Of a DNA stretch of 62,763 nucleotides, positions 17,133 through 25,861 are shown piece after piece. Source of the stretch: Acidimicrobiales bacterium (GTDB lineage: Bacteria > Actinomycetota > Acidimicrobiia > Acidimicrobiales > MedAcidi-G1). Every line of letters begins with the position of its first letter. The stretch's first letter is position 1. The notes under the pieces were generated by a model, which was not told where the DNA came from, did no database searches, and saw nothing but the letters and a program-made list of their open reading frames with translations. The translations under genes were made by a program, and so were the position numbers. The stretch covers positions 1-62,763 of the forward strand of contig JARQPW010000014.1 in the NCBI GenBank assembly GCA_029577135.1, in the 5' to 3' direction.

Positions 17133-18551
17133 TCACCCACAACCCAGATCCTTCTCCACGCAGACGCGCTTTGCACGCTCGAATTCGTCGGCCGTCACGG
17201 CGAACGTGTGCGCACCGGTCACATCGCCCTCGTCGGTGCGGACGTAGTACATCCACGGACCGTCCGTCGGGTTGAGGGCCGCCTCGAGCGAGGCACGGCC
17301 GGGAGCGGCGATCGGCGTCGGCGGCAGGCCCGGCGCCACGCGGGTGTTCCACAGCGACTCGGAGGCCAGGTCCTCCCCGGTGAGCGGTTCGCCGGCGGTC
17401 TTGCCGACGGCGTAGCGGGTGCTTGCGTCGATGCCGAGGGGCCAGCCCGTCTCGAGTCGGTTGTGGATGACCCGGCTGATGCGCCCCCGGTCGTCGTCGA
17501 TCAGGGCCTCCTCCTCGATGAGCGAGGCGACGACCACCACCTCGTAGGGGGTCAGGCCCAGGTCGGCGGCACGTGCCTCGATGCCCAGGTCCTCGACCAC
17601 GACGAGGAACTGCCGGTGCATCCTCGTGACGAGGTCGAGTTCGTCGCCGAGGGATTCCTCGGCCAACTGGTAGGTGTCGGGGAAGAGCAGGCCCTCGACG
17701 AGCAGGTACGGCATGTCCTCCGGGTAGTGCTCCCACAAAAGACGCTCGCTGATCAGGGCGGCCCACAGTTCGTCCTCGGCGAAGGCGGGCATCTGGTCGA
17801 GGAGTCGGTCGACGGACTGGGCGAGGGTCAGGCCCTCGGGCACCATCACCGTGATGACCTCCTCGGGGAGCGGGCCCTCGTTCATGCGGTCGACGACGTC
17901 CTGGAAGGCCAGGTGCTCGCGCAGCACGTATTCGCCCGCTTGGAACGAGTACTCGACGTCGACCGGGCACTCGATGAGCCAGCGCAGCGCCGACGGACAG
18001 CGCATCCACTGGCGGAACATGGCGGGATTGTCGACGATGTCGGCGACGCCGAGTGCCACGGCCACGTCGTTGGTCGACCATCCGTCCTCGATCACGAACC
18101 GGACGTCCTCGCCGAAGAGGCCGTCGGGGCGCATCTGGTCCGACGCCCAGTCCATCACCAGGCGGTATCCCAACCCGAACGTCAACAGGATCGCGAACGC
18201 CACGAGGCCCCAGCGGGGCAGCGGCCCCCAGGAGGGACGGTGCCGGACCCAATGGACATCCGGCCGGACCTCTTCACCCGGCTCGAAGACGGTCCCCTCG
18301 TCGGGTTCGTCGAACACCGACGGACCCCACACCATGGCTTCGCCGACCGCCTCCTCGGCGGGCACCGCGGGTATGCCGGACGGCATCGTGGGGTCGTCGC
18401 CGGGTGGGGCGGGTGGCACGGGCGCAGTGGGTGGCGCACCGCCGACCCGGGCGCCGATCGTGGCCGAGGAGCGACCCTGTGGCGACAGGTCCGCCGAGGA
18501 TCGACCCGGGGACGGGTCCTCGTCGTCGTCGGAGAACGACTCGTCGCTCAC
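17133..18551 (-). CDS. mltG: Endolytic peptidoglycan transglycosylase MltG (YceG-like)
   Basis: Cuts nascent glycan strands at the outer face of the membrane. A disordered acidic/Pro-rich cytoplasmic tail of about 110 residues precedes one membrane helix (about 115-132, WGLVAFAILLTFGLGYRLV); the extracellular part has a LysM-like region and the YceG domain with the catalytic Glu in ASLIEEEALIDDDRG and the HNRLETGWPLGIDAST and LPPTPIAAPGR signatures. 472 aa from GTG 18551, which overlaps the yqgF stop by 4 bases. The yqgF-mltG-aroE order is typical of actinobacteria. Confidence 0.94.
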   Translation of the reverse strand: MSDESFSDDDEDPSPGRSSADLSPQGRSSATIGARVGGAPPTAPVPPAPPGDDPTMPSGIPAVPAEEAVGEAMVWGPSVFDEPDEGTVFEPGEEVRPDVHWVRHRPSWGPLPRWGLVAFAILLTFGLGYRLVMDWASDQMRPDGLFGEDVRFVIEDGWSTNDVAVALGVADIVDNPAMFRQWMRCPSALRWLIECPVDVEYSFQAGEYVLREHLAFQDVVDRMNEGPLPEEVITVMVPEGLTLAQSVDRLLDQMPAFAEDELWAALISERLLWEHYPEDMPYLLVEGLLFPDTYQLAEESLGDELDLVTRMHRQFLVVVEDLGIEARAADLGLTPYEVVVVASLIEEEALIDDDRGRISRVIHNRLETGWPLGIDASTRYAVGKTAGEPLTGEDLASESLWNTRVAPGLPPTPIAAPGRASLEAALNPTDGPWMYYVRTDEGDVTGAHTFAVTADEFERAKRVCVEKDLGCG

Positions 18552-18976
18552 GACACCGCTCCTTCGCTGCGACCGTCGAGCCACGCCTGGAGCAGGACGG
18601 CGGCGGCCACCTGGTCGACCACCTTCCGCTGGGCCCTGGAGTCGAGGCCGGCCTCGCTCAGTCGGCGCTCGGCGCTCACGGTCGTCAGGCGCTCGTCGTG
18701 GGTCTCGACGGGTACGTCGAGCACCCGGGCCAACTGGCGTGACTCGGCGATCATGGCCTCGGCCGCCGGCCCGGTGCCACCGTCGAGCGAGTACGGGACG
18801 CCTACAACGACGACCTCGGCCTCCCACTCGACCACGAGGTCGGCGACCGCCCGGTGGTCGCGTGCCCGGTCGCCTGTGCGGTGGAGGACGTCGGCAGGGG
18901 TGGCGAGCCGGCCGTCCCGGTCGCTGACCGCGACGCCGATCCGCTTCGCTCCGAGGTCAAGTCCCAGGGCACGCAC
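18548..18976 (-). CDS. yqgF: Putative pre-16S rRNA nuclease / Holliday-junction resolvase homologue (YqgF/RuvX)
   Basis: RNase H-fold enzyme implicated in 16S rRNA 5'-end maturation. GLDLGAKRIGVAVSDRDG carries the first metal-binding Asp, VVVGVPYSLDGG the conserved P-x-x-x-DG loop, and ETHDERLTTVSAERRL the second acidic cluster; VDQVAAAVLLQAWLDG has the final Asp. 142 aa from GTG 18976, 10 bases after the alaS stop. Confidence 0.93.
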   Translation of the reverse strand: MRALGLDLGAKRIGVAVSDRDGRLATPADVLHRTGDRARDHRAVADLVVEWEAEVVVVGVPYSLDGGTGPAAEAMIAESRQLARVLDVPVETHDERLTTVSAERRLSEAGLDSRAQRKVVDQVAAAVLLQAWLDGRSEGAVS

Positions 18977-18986
18977 GCCGTTCGGC

Positions 18987-21560
18987 TCAGCCGGCGGCGG
19001 CTCGGGCCTGTTCGAGCGCCTCGTCGAGGTGCTCGGGCGCCCGTCCGCCGATGATCGTGAGGCTGGGGTTGGGACGCCCACCTCCCCCGATGGTCTTCGC
19101 CGCCTCGGCGACGAGGGCGCCGGCGTCGAGCCCGCTGTCCGGCGACACTGCCGAGACGAGGGCCGCCCCCCCGCCCTCGGGCGCTGTCGCCAGGACCACG
19201 GCACGGATGCCGTCCCGGTCGCGGATGGCGATGGCGAGGTCCCGGAGCCCATCCCGGTCGATGCCGTCGACGAGCCGGAAGACGAGGCCGTTCTCGGCAG
19301 CGTCGGCGAGTTCGTCGACCCGACCGAGCGCCGCCCGGCGTCGCAGGTCCTCGACCTCGCGGCGCAGCTCCTTGGCCTCGGTGACCCGCTTGCGGATTCC
19401 GTCGAGCACGTCGTCGACTGGCACGCCGACGAGGTCGGCCGCCTCTGCAAGGGCGCCCTCGGCGCTGCGCAGCCGGTCGATCGAGGCGGCGCCGGTGACC
19501 GCTTCGAGGCGGCGGATGTTGGAGCCGATCGAGCCCTCGCTGACGATCTTGAGGAGCCCGATGTCGCCCAGGGCGGCGACGTGCGTTCCGCCGCAGAGTT
19601 CGATGGAGTTCGGGCCGGCCCGCAGGACCCGGACGCTGTCGCCGTACTTCTCCCCGAAGAAGGCGATGGCGCCGAGCGCCTCCGCCTCCTCCCTGGTGGT
19701 TTCGAAGTGGTCGCAGGCCGCATTGTCGAGGACCTCGGCGTTGACCAGGTCCTCGATCTCGGCGACCTGTCCGTCGGTCAGGCCCTCGTAGTGGCTGAAG
19801 TCGAAGCGCAGGCGGTCGGGGCCGACCCACGAGCCCTGCTGCTTGACGTGGTCGCCGAGGACCCGTCGGAGGGCCCAGTGGAGGATGTGGGTGCCGGTGT
19901 GGTTGCGTCGGATGGCGGCTCGTCGGTCGGCGTCGATGGACGCCCGCACGGTCTGACCGACCTCGACGGCTCCGTCGGCCACCTCGAAGTGGTGGCGGTG
20001 GAGGCCATCGAGGGCGAGGGTCGTGTCGAGGACCCGCAGCGTGCCCGTCGACGACCCGATGGTCCCGGTGTCGCCGACCTGGCCCCCGGCCTCGGCGTAG
20101 AACGGCGTGCGGTCGAGGACCACGACCTCGTCGTCGGCGTAGAGAACCTCGGCGTCGCTCTCGTCCACCTCCCGGCCGACGAACTCGGTGGGCCCATGGG
20201 CCTCCAGGACGTGGCGCAGGTCGGCTGCGCCGGTGCCGGTGCCGGCGTCCCTGCGGGCAGCCTTGGCGCGCTGCCTCTGCTCGGACATGGCGGCGTGGAA
20301 GCCCTCGAGGTCGATTCCCATGCCGCGCTCGGCGGTGATCTCCTCGGTCAGTTCGAGCGGGAAGCCGTAGGTGTCGTGGAGCTTGAAGGCCACGTCACCG
20401 TCGAGCGTGCCAACGTCGGCGAGGCCGTCGAGGGCGGCGTCGAGGATGGCCAGCCCCGACCGGAGGGTCTCGCGGAACCGTTGTTCCTCGCGGTCCAGCA
20501 CGTCGCGCACGAAGTCGTGGTTGCGGACGAGTTCGGGGTAGTCGTCGCCCATGATCCCGACGAGGGCGTCGGCCAGGCTCGGCATGATCGGATCCTCGAC
20601 TCCGAGCAGCCAGGCATGGCGTACCGCCCGTCGGATGATGCGGCGCAGCACGTAGCCGCGGTCCTCGTTGCTGGGGAAGACCCCGTCGCCGATGAGGAAG
20701 GCGGAGGACCGGATGTGGTCGGCGAGGATGCGTTGGGAGACGTCGCTGCGCGGGTCCGATCCGGGGACGATCCCGCTGATCTCGCCGATGGTCGCAAGCA
20801 GCCCGACGAACTCGTCGGTCTCCCACACCGAGTCGACGCCCTGCAACACGGCGAGGATCCGTTCGAGGCCTGCGCCGGTGTCGATGGAGGGCTTCGGCAG
20901 GGGCGTCATCGAGCCGTCCTCGTGCTGCTCGAACTGCATGAAGACCAGGTTCCAGAGCTCGATGAAGCGCTCATCGCCGCCGTGGGCCGGTCCGCCGTCG
21001 GCCCCGAACTCGGGTCCCTTGTCCCAGAAGATCTCCGAACAGGGACCGCAGGGCCCGCTGTCGGCCATGCGCCAGTAGTTGTCCTCGTCGAGCCGTTGGA
21101 TGCGCTCGGCGGGCACGCCGACCTCGTCGCGCCAGATGGCCTCGGCCTCATCGTCGCTGACGTGCACGGTGACCCAGATGCGCTCGGGGTCGAGGCCCAG
21201 GCGCGTGGTGAAGAAGTCCCAGGCCAAGGCGCAGGCGTCGGACTTGAAGTAGTCGCCGAAGCTGAAGTTGCCCATCATCTCGAAGAAGGTGAGGTGGCGG
21301 CTGGTGCGCCCCACCTCGTCGAGGTCGTTGTGCTTGCCCCCGGCACGGACGCACTTCTGGATGGTGACGGCCCGGTCCCAGGGCGGCCGCTGCTCACCGA
21401 CGAAGTAGGGCTTGAAGGGCACCATCCCCGCCACGGTGAACAGCAGCGTCGGGTCGTGCGGGATCAGGCTGGCCGAGGCCTCGTGGTGGTGCCCGTGGCC
21501 GGCGAAGAAGTCGACGAACGCCCGACGGACGCCGCGTGCGGTTGCGGATTGCTCTGGCAT
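18987..21560 (-). CDS. alaS: Alanyl-tRNA synthetase
   Basis: Charges tRNA-Ala. The 857 aa contain the class II catalytic core (motif 1-2 around FTVAGMVPFKPYF and RTSRHLTFFEMMGNFSFG; motif 3 DTGAGLERILAVLQG), then the editing domain with zinc ligands HTGTHILHW and CGGTH, and a C-Ala domain ending in a Gly-rich GGGGRPNPS motif. ATG 21560 is 9 bases after a TAGGCT hexamer with no SD, so it is probably near-leaderless and heads alaS-yqgF-mltG-aroE. Confidence 0.97.
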   Translation of the reverse strand: MPEQSATARGVRRAFVDFFAGHGHHHEASASLIPHDPTLLFTVAGMVPFKPYFVGEQRPPWDRAVTIQKCVRAGGKHNDLDEVGRTSRHLTFFEMMGNFSFGDYFKSDACALAWDFFTTRLGLDPERIWVTVHVSDDEAEAIWRDEVGVPAERIQRLDEDNYWRMADSGPCGPCSEIFWDKGPEFGADGGPAHGGDERFIELWNLVFMQFEQHEDGSMTPLPKPSIDTGAGLERILAVLQGVDSVWETDEFVGLLATIGEISGIVPGSDPRSDVSQRILADHIRSSAFLIGDGVFPSNEDRGYVLRRIIRRAVRHAWLLGVEDPIMPSLADALVGIMGDDYPELVRNHDFVRDVLDREEQRFRETLRSGLAILDAALDGLADVGTLDGDVAFKLHDTYGFPLELTEEITAERGMGIDLEGFHAAMSEQRQRAKAARRDAGTGTGAADLRHVLEAHGPTEFVGREVDESDAEVLYADDEVVVLDRTPFYAEAGGQVGDTGTIGSSTGTLRVLDTTLALDGLHRHHFEVADGAVEVGQTVRASIDADRRAAIRRNHTGTHILHWALRRVLGDHVKQQGSWVGPDRLRFDFSHYEGLTDGQVAEIEDLVNAEVLDNAACDHFETTREEAEALGAIAFFGEKYGDSVRVLRAGPNSIELCGGTHVAALGDIGLLKIVSEGSIGSNIRRLEAVTGAASIDRLRSAEGALAEAADLVGVPVDDVLDGIRKRVTEAKELRREVEDLRRRAALGRVDELADAAENGLVFRLVDGIDRDGLRDLAIAIRDRDGIRAVVLATAPEGGGAALVSAVSPDSGLDAGALVAEAAKTIGGGGRPNPSLTIIGGRAPEHLDEALEQARAAAG

Positions 21561-21569
21561 GGTCGGGCC

Positions 21570-21575
21570 AGCCTA
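21570..21575 (-). promoter_or_regulatory. Leaderless -10 element for alaS
   Basis: TAGGCT in the 39-base gap after the DUF948 gene; 9 bases to the ATG, giving a predicted start on an A three bases upstream of it. Confidence 0.5.
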
Positions 21576-21599
21576 CCGGTGGGCCATTCCGGGCTCGGG

Positions 21600-21941
21600 T
21601 CAGGAATCGGGCCGGCGCCGACGGAACCCTGCGAGGAGACCGGCCAGGCGGAGCAACGGCGACGAGGTGAAGGTGGCGGCGGTCTCGATGGTGGCGCCGA
21701 TCCGGCCCGCCGACTCGCGGAGGTCGTCGGCGGTGTCGAGCAGGTCCTCGACCCGGTCCAGGTCGCCTGCGGCCCGCTCGACCATCTGGTGCATGTCGGC
21801 GATCAGCGGGACCGCCTCCCGGTGCAGCGCATCGACTGCGGCGTGCAGGTCCCGGAGCATGCGACCCACCCGGACGGCGGCCACCGTCAGGAATCCGAGG
21901 CACGCCACGGACACGACCAGGGCGACCCAGGCGACGCTCAC
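21600..21941 (-). CDS. DUF948-type membrane-anchored coiled-coil protein
   Basis: 113-aa protein: one N-terminal membrane helix (VALVVSVACLGFLTVAAVRVG) followed by an amphipathic helical stretch rich in Asp, Arg and Leu that should form a coiled coil, and a basic tail GFRRRRPDS. This layout is that of DUF948 proteins commonly found beside alaS in actinobacteria; the function is unknown. GTG 21941 overlaps the rarA stop by 4 bases. Confidence 0.7.
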   Translation of the reverse strand: MSVAWVALVVSVACLGFLTVAAVRVGRMLRDLHAAVDALHREAVPLIADMHQMVERAAGDLDRVEDLLDTADDLRESAGRIGATIETAATFTSSPLLRLAGLLAGFRRRRPDS

Positions 21942-23242
21942 GGGGACTCCTCCGGGTCGGAGAGTTCGGCGATGCGCCGGGCCACCTCGGCCTCGAACCC
22001 GTGTGGCGACGGTTCGTAGTACACGTGTCCCTCGACCTCCTCGGGACGGTGGGCCTGTTCGACCCATCCCCTCGGGTCGTCGTGCGGGTAGTCGTAGCCC
22101 TCTCCGTGGCCGAGTCCCGCTGCGCCCTTGTAGTGGGCGTCGCGCAGGTGCGGTGGCACCAGGCCGGTGCCGGGCGCCCGGGCATCGGCCGCAGCTGCGG
22201 CGAGGGCGCGGTAGACCCGGTTCGACTTGGGGGCGGTCGCCAGGTGGACGACCGCCTGGGCCAGGTTGAGGCGGGCCTCGGGCAGGCCGACGAACTCGAC
22301 GGCACGCGCCGCTGCGTCGGCCACGACCAGCGCCATGGGGTCGGCCATGCCGATGTCCTCGCTGGCCAGGATGACGAGGCGGCGGGCGATGAAGCGGGCG
22401 TCCTCCCCCGCCTCGAGCATGCGGGCCAGCCAGTAGAGGCCGGCGTCCGGATCGGAGCCCCGGATGCTCTTGATGAAGGCGCTGACGACGTCGTAGTGCT
22501 CGTCGCGGCCGTAGCGGACCGCCTTGGTGCCGAGCGCGGCCTCGGCGTCGTCGAAGGTGACCGTGGCGTCGTTCCGGCCGGCGGCGAGGGCGACGGCGAC
22601 CTCGAGGCTTGTCAGGGCGAGGCGGCCGTCGCCGGCGGCACGGTCGGCCAACAGGTCGAGCGCCTCGTCGGTGGCGGTCGCCTGCTCGGCCTCCAGTCCC
22701 CTGTGCAGCAGCAGGTGCGTGGCCTCGCCGTCAAGGGGCTCGAGGCGGAACAGCGTGGAGCGCGACAGAAGTGGTGGGTTGACCTCGAAGTACGGGTTCT
22801 CCGTCGTGGCCCCGATGAGGACCAGCAGCCCGGACTCCACGGACGGCAGCAGGGCGTCCTGTTGGGCCTTGTTGAAGCGGTGGACCTCGTCGAGGAACAG
22901 GATCGTGCCGACGTCGCGTTCGCCGAGTCGGGCCCGGGCGGACGCCATCACCTCGCGGACGTCCTTGACGCTGGCGTTCACGGCCGAGAGTTCCACGAAC
23001 TCCTTGGCGGTGACCCGGGCGATCAGCCGGGCCAGCGAGGTCTTGCCGGTGCCCGGTGGCCCCCAGAGCACGACCGACGAGAGCCGGTCCTCCTCGATGA
23101 GGCACCGCAGGGGCTTCCCGGCGCCGACGAGGTGCTCCTGGCCGACGATGTCGTCGAGTCGGATGGGGCGCAGGCGGTCGGCGAGCGGTGCACGGCGGGC
23201 CAGGCGCTGCCCGACCGCCGAGGCGAACAGGTCGTCGGTCAC
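21938..23242 (-). CDS. rarA: Replication-associated recombination protein RarA (MgsA), AAA+ ATPase
   Basis: DNA-dependent AAA+ ATPase related to clamp loaders that acts at stalled forks. Walker A WGPPGTGKTSLA (about 62-70), Walker B ILFLDEVHRF, sensor 1 LIGATTENPYFEVNPPLLSR, and the C-terminal tetramerisation domain (DEHYDVVSAFIKSIRGSDPDAGLYWLARM, then APKSNRVY and PPHLRDAHYKG) are complete. 434 aa from GTG 23242; a TAGGTT hexamer 7 bases upstream overlaps the TAG stop of the preceding isomerase gene. Confidence 0.96.
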   Translation of the reverse strand: MTDDLFASAVGQRLARRAPLADRLRPIRLDDIVGQEHLVGAGKPLRCLIEEDRLSSVVLWGPPGTGKTSLARLIARVTAKEFVELSAVNASVKDVREVMASARARLGERDVGTILFLDEVHRFNKAQQDALLPSVESGLLVLIGATTENPYFEVNPPLLSRSTLFRLEPLDGEATHLLLHRGLEAEQATATDEALDLLADRAAGDGRLALTSLEVAVALAAGRNDATVTFDDAEAALGTKAVRYGRDEHYDVVSAFIKSIRGSDPDAGLYWLARMLEAGEDARFIARRLVILASEDIGMADPMALVVADAAARAVEFVGLPEARLNLAQAVVHLATAPKSNRVYRALAAAAADARAPGTGLVPPHLRDAHYKGAAGLGHGEGYDYPHDDPRGWVEQAHRPEEVEGHVYYEPSPHGFEAEVARRIAELSDPEESP

Positions 23243-23249
23243 GGCGTCG

Positions 23250-23255
23250 AACCTA
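23250..23255 (-). promoter_or_regulatory. Leaderless -10 element for rarA, overlapping the previous stop codon
   Basis: TAGGTT, 7 bases before the rarA GTG; its TAG is the stop of the isomerase-like gene. No SD is present. Confidence 0.5.
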
Positions 23256-24110
23256 GCGGCCACCGTCGGGAGTACCGGGGCGCCGACCGGACGGCCACGC
23301 CGAACAGCAGGCGTCGGCGACGGAGCGGGCGAAGGCCGACGGGCCCGCCGCCAGGAGGTCCGCGTTGAACACCTCGGGGCAGAGCAGCGGCGTCGCACCG
23401 ATCCCCTCGAGGGCGGACGCCAGGGCGACGAAGTCGACCACACCCTCCCCCGGCAGGGGACGCGACGCCATGGCCTCGCCCATCGGGTCACCGCCCGGTT
23501 CGGCCGATGCGTCGCAGAGTTGGACCATCTGGATGGCCCCGGCCGGGAGGCCCTCCAGGACCTCGGGGCACGGTCCTCCGGGCTGGCGCTGCCAGTGCCA
23601 GGTGTCGAGCAGGATTCCGCCGTTGGGCCACCCTGCCGCGGCGGTGAGGGCGTTCGCCGCGGCCAGGTCGGGCACGGCACACCAGGGCAGGAACTCGAGC
23701 GCAACCCGGATGTCGCGCTCGGCGGCACGGCCGCACAGGTCGGCGAAGCCGTCGACCGCCCTTCCGCTGTCGGCGAATGCGGCCTCCAGCGTCACGGCCA
23801 CGATCTGGGGTGCGCCCAGCGCCACGGCCATGTCGAGGGTGAAGTCGCCGTCGCGGTCGACGCCGTCCGCTGCCGCCCAGCCGGTCGCCGCCTCGACCAC
23901 CCGGACCTCGAGCCCGCGGTCCCCGACCGCCCGGGCGAACACCCCCGGGTCGGGATCGAGGTTCATGACGTGCAGGCTCCAGGCCGACACGCCACCGAAG
24001 CCGTGTTCGGCCGCGGCGTCGAGTGTGGACAGGATCGCCGCGGCGTCGGCGTTGAACGGGTCCGGGAGGAGGGTCGCCAGGCAGATCCCGAGGTCGGCCG
24101 GGTCCGTCAC
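23253..24110 (-). CDS. Sugar phosphate isomerase/epimerase-like TIM-barrel protein
   Basis: A 285-aa AP-endonuclease-2/xylose-isomerase-like barrel. Probable metal ligands are Glu in VALEFLPW (about 139), Asp in ILLDTWHW (about 169) and Glu in LLCPEVFN near the end, the usual E-D-x-E pattern of this fold. Hydroxypyruvate isomerases and inositol-catabolic epimerases share it; no sugar-catabolic neighbour indicates the substrate. GTG 24110 overlaps the aspS stop by 4 bases. Confidence 0.75.
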   Translation of the reverse strand: MTDPADLGICLATLLPDPFNADAAAILSTLDAAAEHGFGGVSAWSLHVMNLDPDPGVFARAVGDRGLEVRVVEAATGWAAADGVDRDGDFTLDMAVALGAPQIVAVTLEAAFADSGRAVDGFADLCGRAAERDIRVALEFLPWCAVPDLAAANALTAAAGWPNGGILLDTWHWQRQPGGPCPEVLEGLPAGAIQMVQLCDASAEPGGDPMGEAMASRPLPGEGVVDFVALASALEGIGATPLLCPEVFNADLLAAGPSAFARSVADACCSAWPSGRRPGTPDGGR

Positions 24111-25861
24111 TGCTTCGGGGGCAGCACCCGCAGACCGAGCTCATCGAGGTGGTGGTCGTCGATCGTCGTCGGCGCTCCGGTGAGCGGATCGGCGCCCGAC
24201 TGCGTCTTGGGGAAGGCGATCACCTCGCGGATGTTCTCCTCACCGGCGAGTATGGCGACAAGGCGGTCCATGCCGAAGGCGAAGCCGGCGTGGGGGGGCG
24301 CTCCGAAGCGGAAGGCGTCGAGCAGGAAGCCGAACTTCGACTGGGCCTCCTCGGCGCCGATGCCGAGCGTGGCGAAGACCATCTCCTGGACCTCCCGGCG
24401 GTGGATCCGGACGCTGCCCGAGCCCAGCTCCCATCCGTTCACCACGAGGTCGTAGGCCTGCGACCGCACCTCGAGCAGTTCGCCGGCCTCGAGGAGTCCG
24501 AGGTCCTCCTCGTGCGGCATCGTGAAGGGATGGTGGGCCGGAATCGGGTTCCCGGCCTCGTCGAATCCCTCGAACAGCGGGAAGTCAACCACCCACAGGA
24601 AGTTCAGCCCACCTTCGGTGACCAGAGGTCGGCCCAGTGCGAGGCGCAGCAGCCCGAGGACGTGGCGGGCCCTGCGACGTTCGTCGGCCACGAGGAACAG
24701 CAGGTCGCCGTCCTCGGCGCCCATGGCGGTCCGCAGGGCGTCCATCTCGTCGTCGGCGAGGAACTTGACGACCGGCGAGTTGAGCCCCTCGGCCTCGACG
24801 CGCATCCAGACCAGGCCCTTGGCGCCCCACTGCTTGCACTGCTCGGTCAGTTCGTCGAGCCGGTTGCGGGACACTTCGGCGCCGCCGGGCACGCGGATGC
24901 CCTTCACGCAGGGCGCCTGGAACGCCCGGAACTCCGTGGCGGCGAACACCTCGGTCAGCTCGACCAGCTCGAGCCCGAAGCGGGTGTCGGGCTTGTCGGA
25001 GCCGAAGCGCTCCTGGGCCTCGAGCCACGTCATCCGCGGGAACTCGCCGGGGCGTTCCCCGGTCACGGCCTCGACGGCCGCACCCACCGCATGCGAGATG
25101 AACCCGAGGACGTCGTCCTGGTCCACGAAGCTGGCCTCGGCGTCGAGTTGCATGAACTCGAACTGGCGGTCGGCCCGCAGGTCCTCGTCGCGCAGGCAGC
25201 GGGCGATCTGGTAGTAGCGGTCGACGCCGCCCACCATGCAGAGCTGCTTGAAGATCTGCGGGCTCTGCGGCAGGGCGTAGAACGAGCCTGGCTCCTTGCG
25301 GGACGGCACCACGAAGTCGCGGGCCCCCTCCGGCGTGCTGGCGATGAGCATGGGCGTCTCGACCTCGATGAAGCCCTGCTCCTCCATGGCGCCCCGAACG
25401 GCCGAGTTGACGGCGGCCCGGACCTCGAGGTTGCGCTGGAGCCGGGCGCGGCGCAAGTCGACGTACCGGTGGCGCAGGCGCAGCACCTCGTCGACGTCGG
25501 TGCGGTCGTCGATCGGGAACGGCGGCGGCTCGGACCGGGCGAGAATCGTGACATCGGCTGCCGCCACCTCGACCATGCCGGTGGCCAGGGACTCGTTGGC
25601 GGTGTCCTCGGGGCGGGCACGCACGGTGCCGGTCACCTGGAGGACGAACTCGGACCGCAGCTCGTGGCCGCCGTCCACGACGACCTGGACGACGCCGCTG
25701 CGGTCCCGGAGGTCGACGAAGGCCAGGTGCTCGCCGTGCTCGCGCACGCTGTCGACCCAGCCGCACAGGGTGGCTTCGGTACCGATGTCGTCGGCGCGCA
25801 GGTCGCCGCATCGGATGGACCGCATCGAGGTCGTGTAGTCGGGGGTCGGGCGGTCGGTCAC
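24107..25861 (-). CDS. aspS: Aspartyl-tRNA synthetase (bacterial type)
   Basis: 584-aa class IIb synthetase. N-terminal OB-fold anticodon domain (CGWVDSVREHGEHLAFVDLRDRSG split over about 33-56), motif 2 region CLRDEDLRADRQFEFMQLD, the bacterial insertion (GAD) domain in the middle, and motif 3 with GMDRLVAILAG; FPKTQSGADPLTGAP near the C-terminus is the bacterial signature. Whether it also charges tRNA-Asn cannot be decided here. GTG 25861 overlaps the hisS stop by 4 bases. Confidence 0.97.
   Translation of the reverse strand: MTDRPTPDYTTSMRSIRCGDLRADDIGTEATLCGWVDSVREHGEHLAFVDLRDRSGVVQVVVDGGHELRSEFVLQVTGTVRARPEDTANESLATGMVEVAAADVTILARSEPPPFPIDDRTDVDEVLRLRHRYVDLRRARLQRNLEVRAAVNSAVRGAMEEQGFIEVETPMLIASTPEGARDFVVPSRKEPGSFYALPQSPQIFKQLCMVGGVDRYYQIARCLRDEDLRADRQFEFMQLDAEASFVDQDDVLGFISHAVGAAVEAVTGERPGEFPRMTWLEAQERFGSDKPDTRFGLELVELTEVFAATEFRAFQAPCVKGIRVPGGAEVSRNRLDELTEQCKQWGAKGLVWMRVEAEGLNSPVVKFLADDEMDALRTAMGAEDGDLLFLVADERRRARHVLGLLRLALGRPLVTEGGLNFLWVVDFPLFEGFDEAGNPIPAHHPFTMPHEEDLGLLEAGELLEVRSQAYDLVVNGWELGSGSVRIHRREVQEMVFATLGIGAEEAQSKFGFLLDAFRFGAPPHAGFAFGMDRLVAILAGEENIREVIAFPKTQSGADPLTGAPTTIDDHHLDELGLRVLPPKQ

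Noticed and set aside
16476-22019. A 1,847-codon open frame on the plus strand opposite aroE-mltG-yqgF-alaS
   Set aside because: Composition-driven antisense frame of GC-rich minus-strand genes; low-complexity, Gly/Asp/Val-rich translation with no recognisable domain, while every underlying minus-strand gene is clearly a known family.
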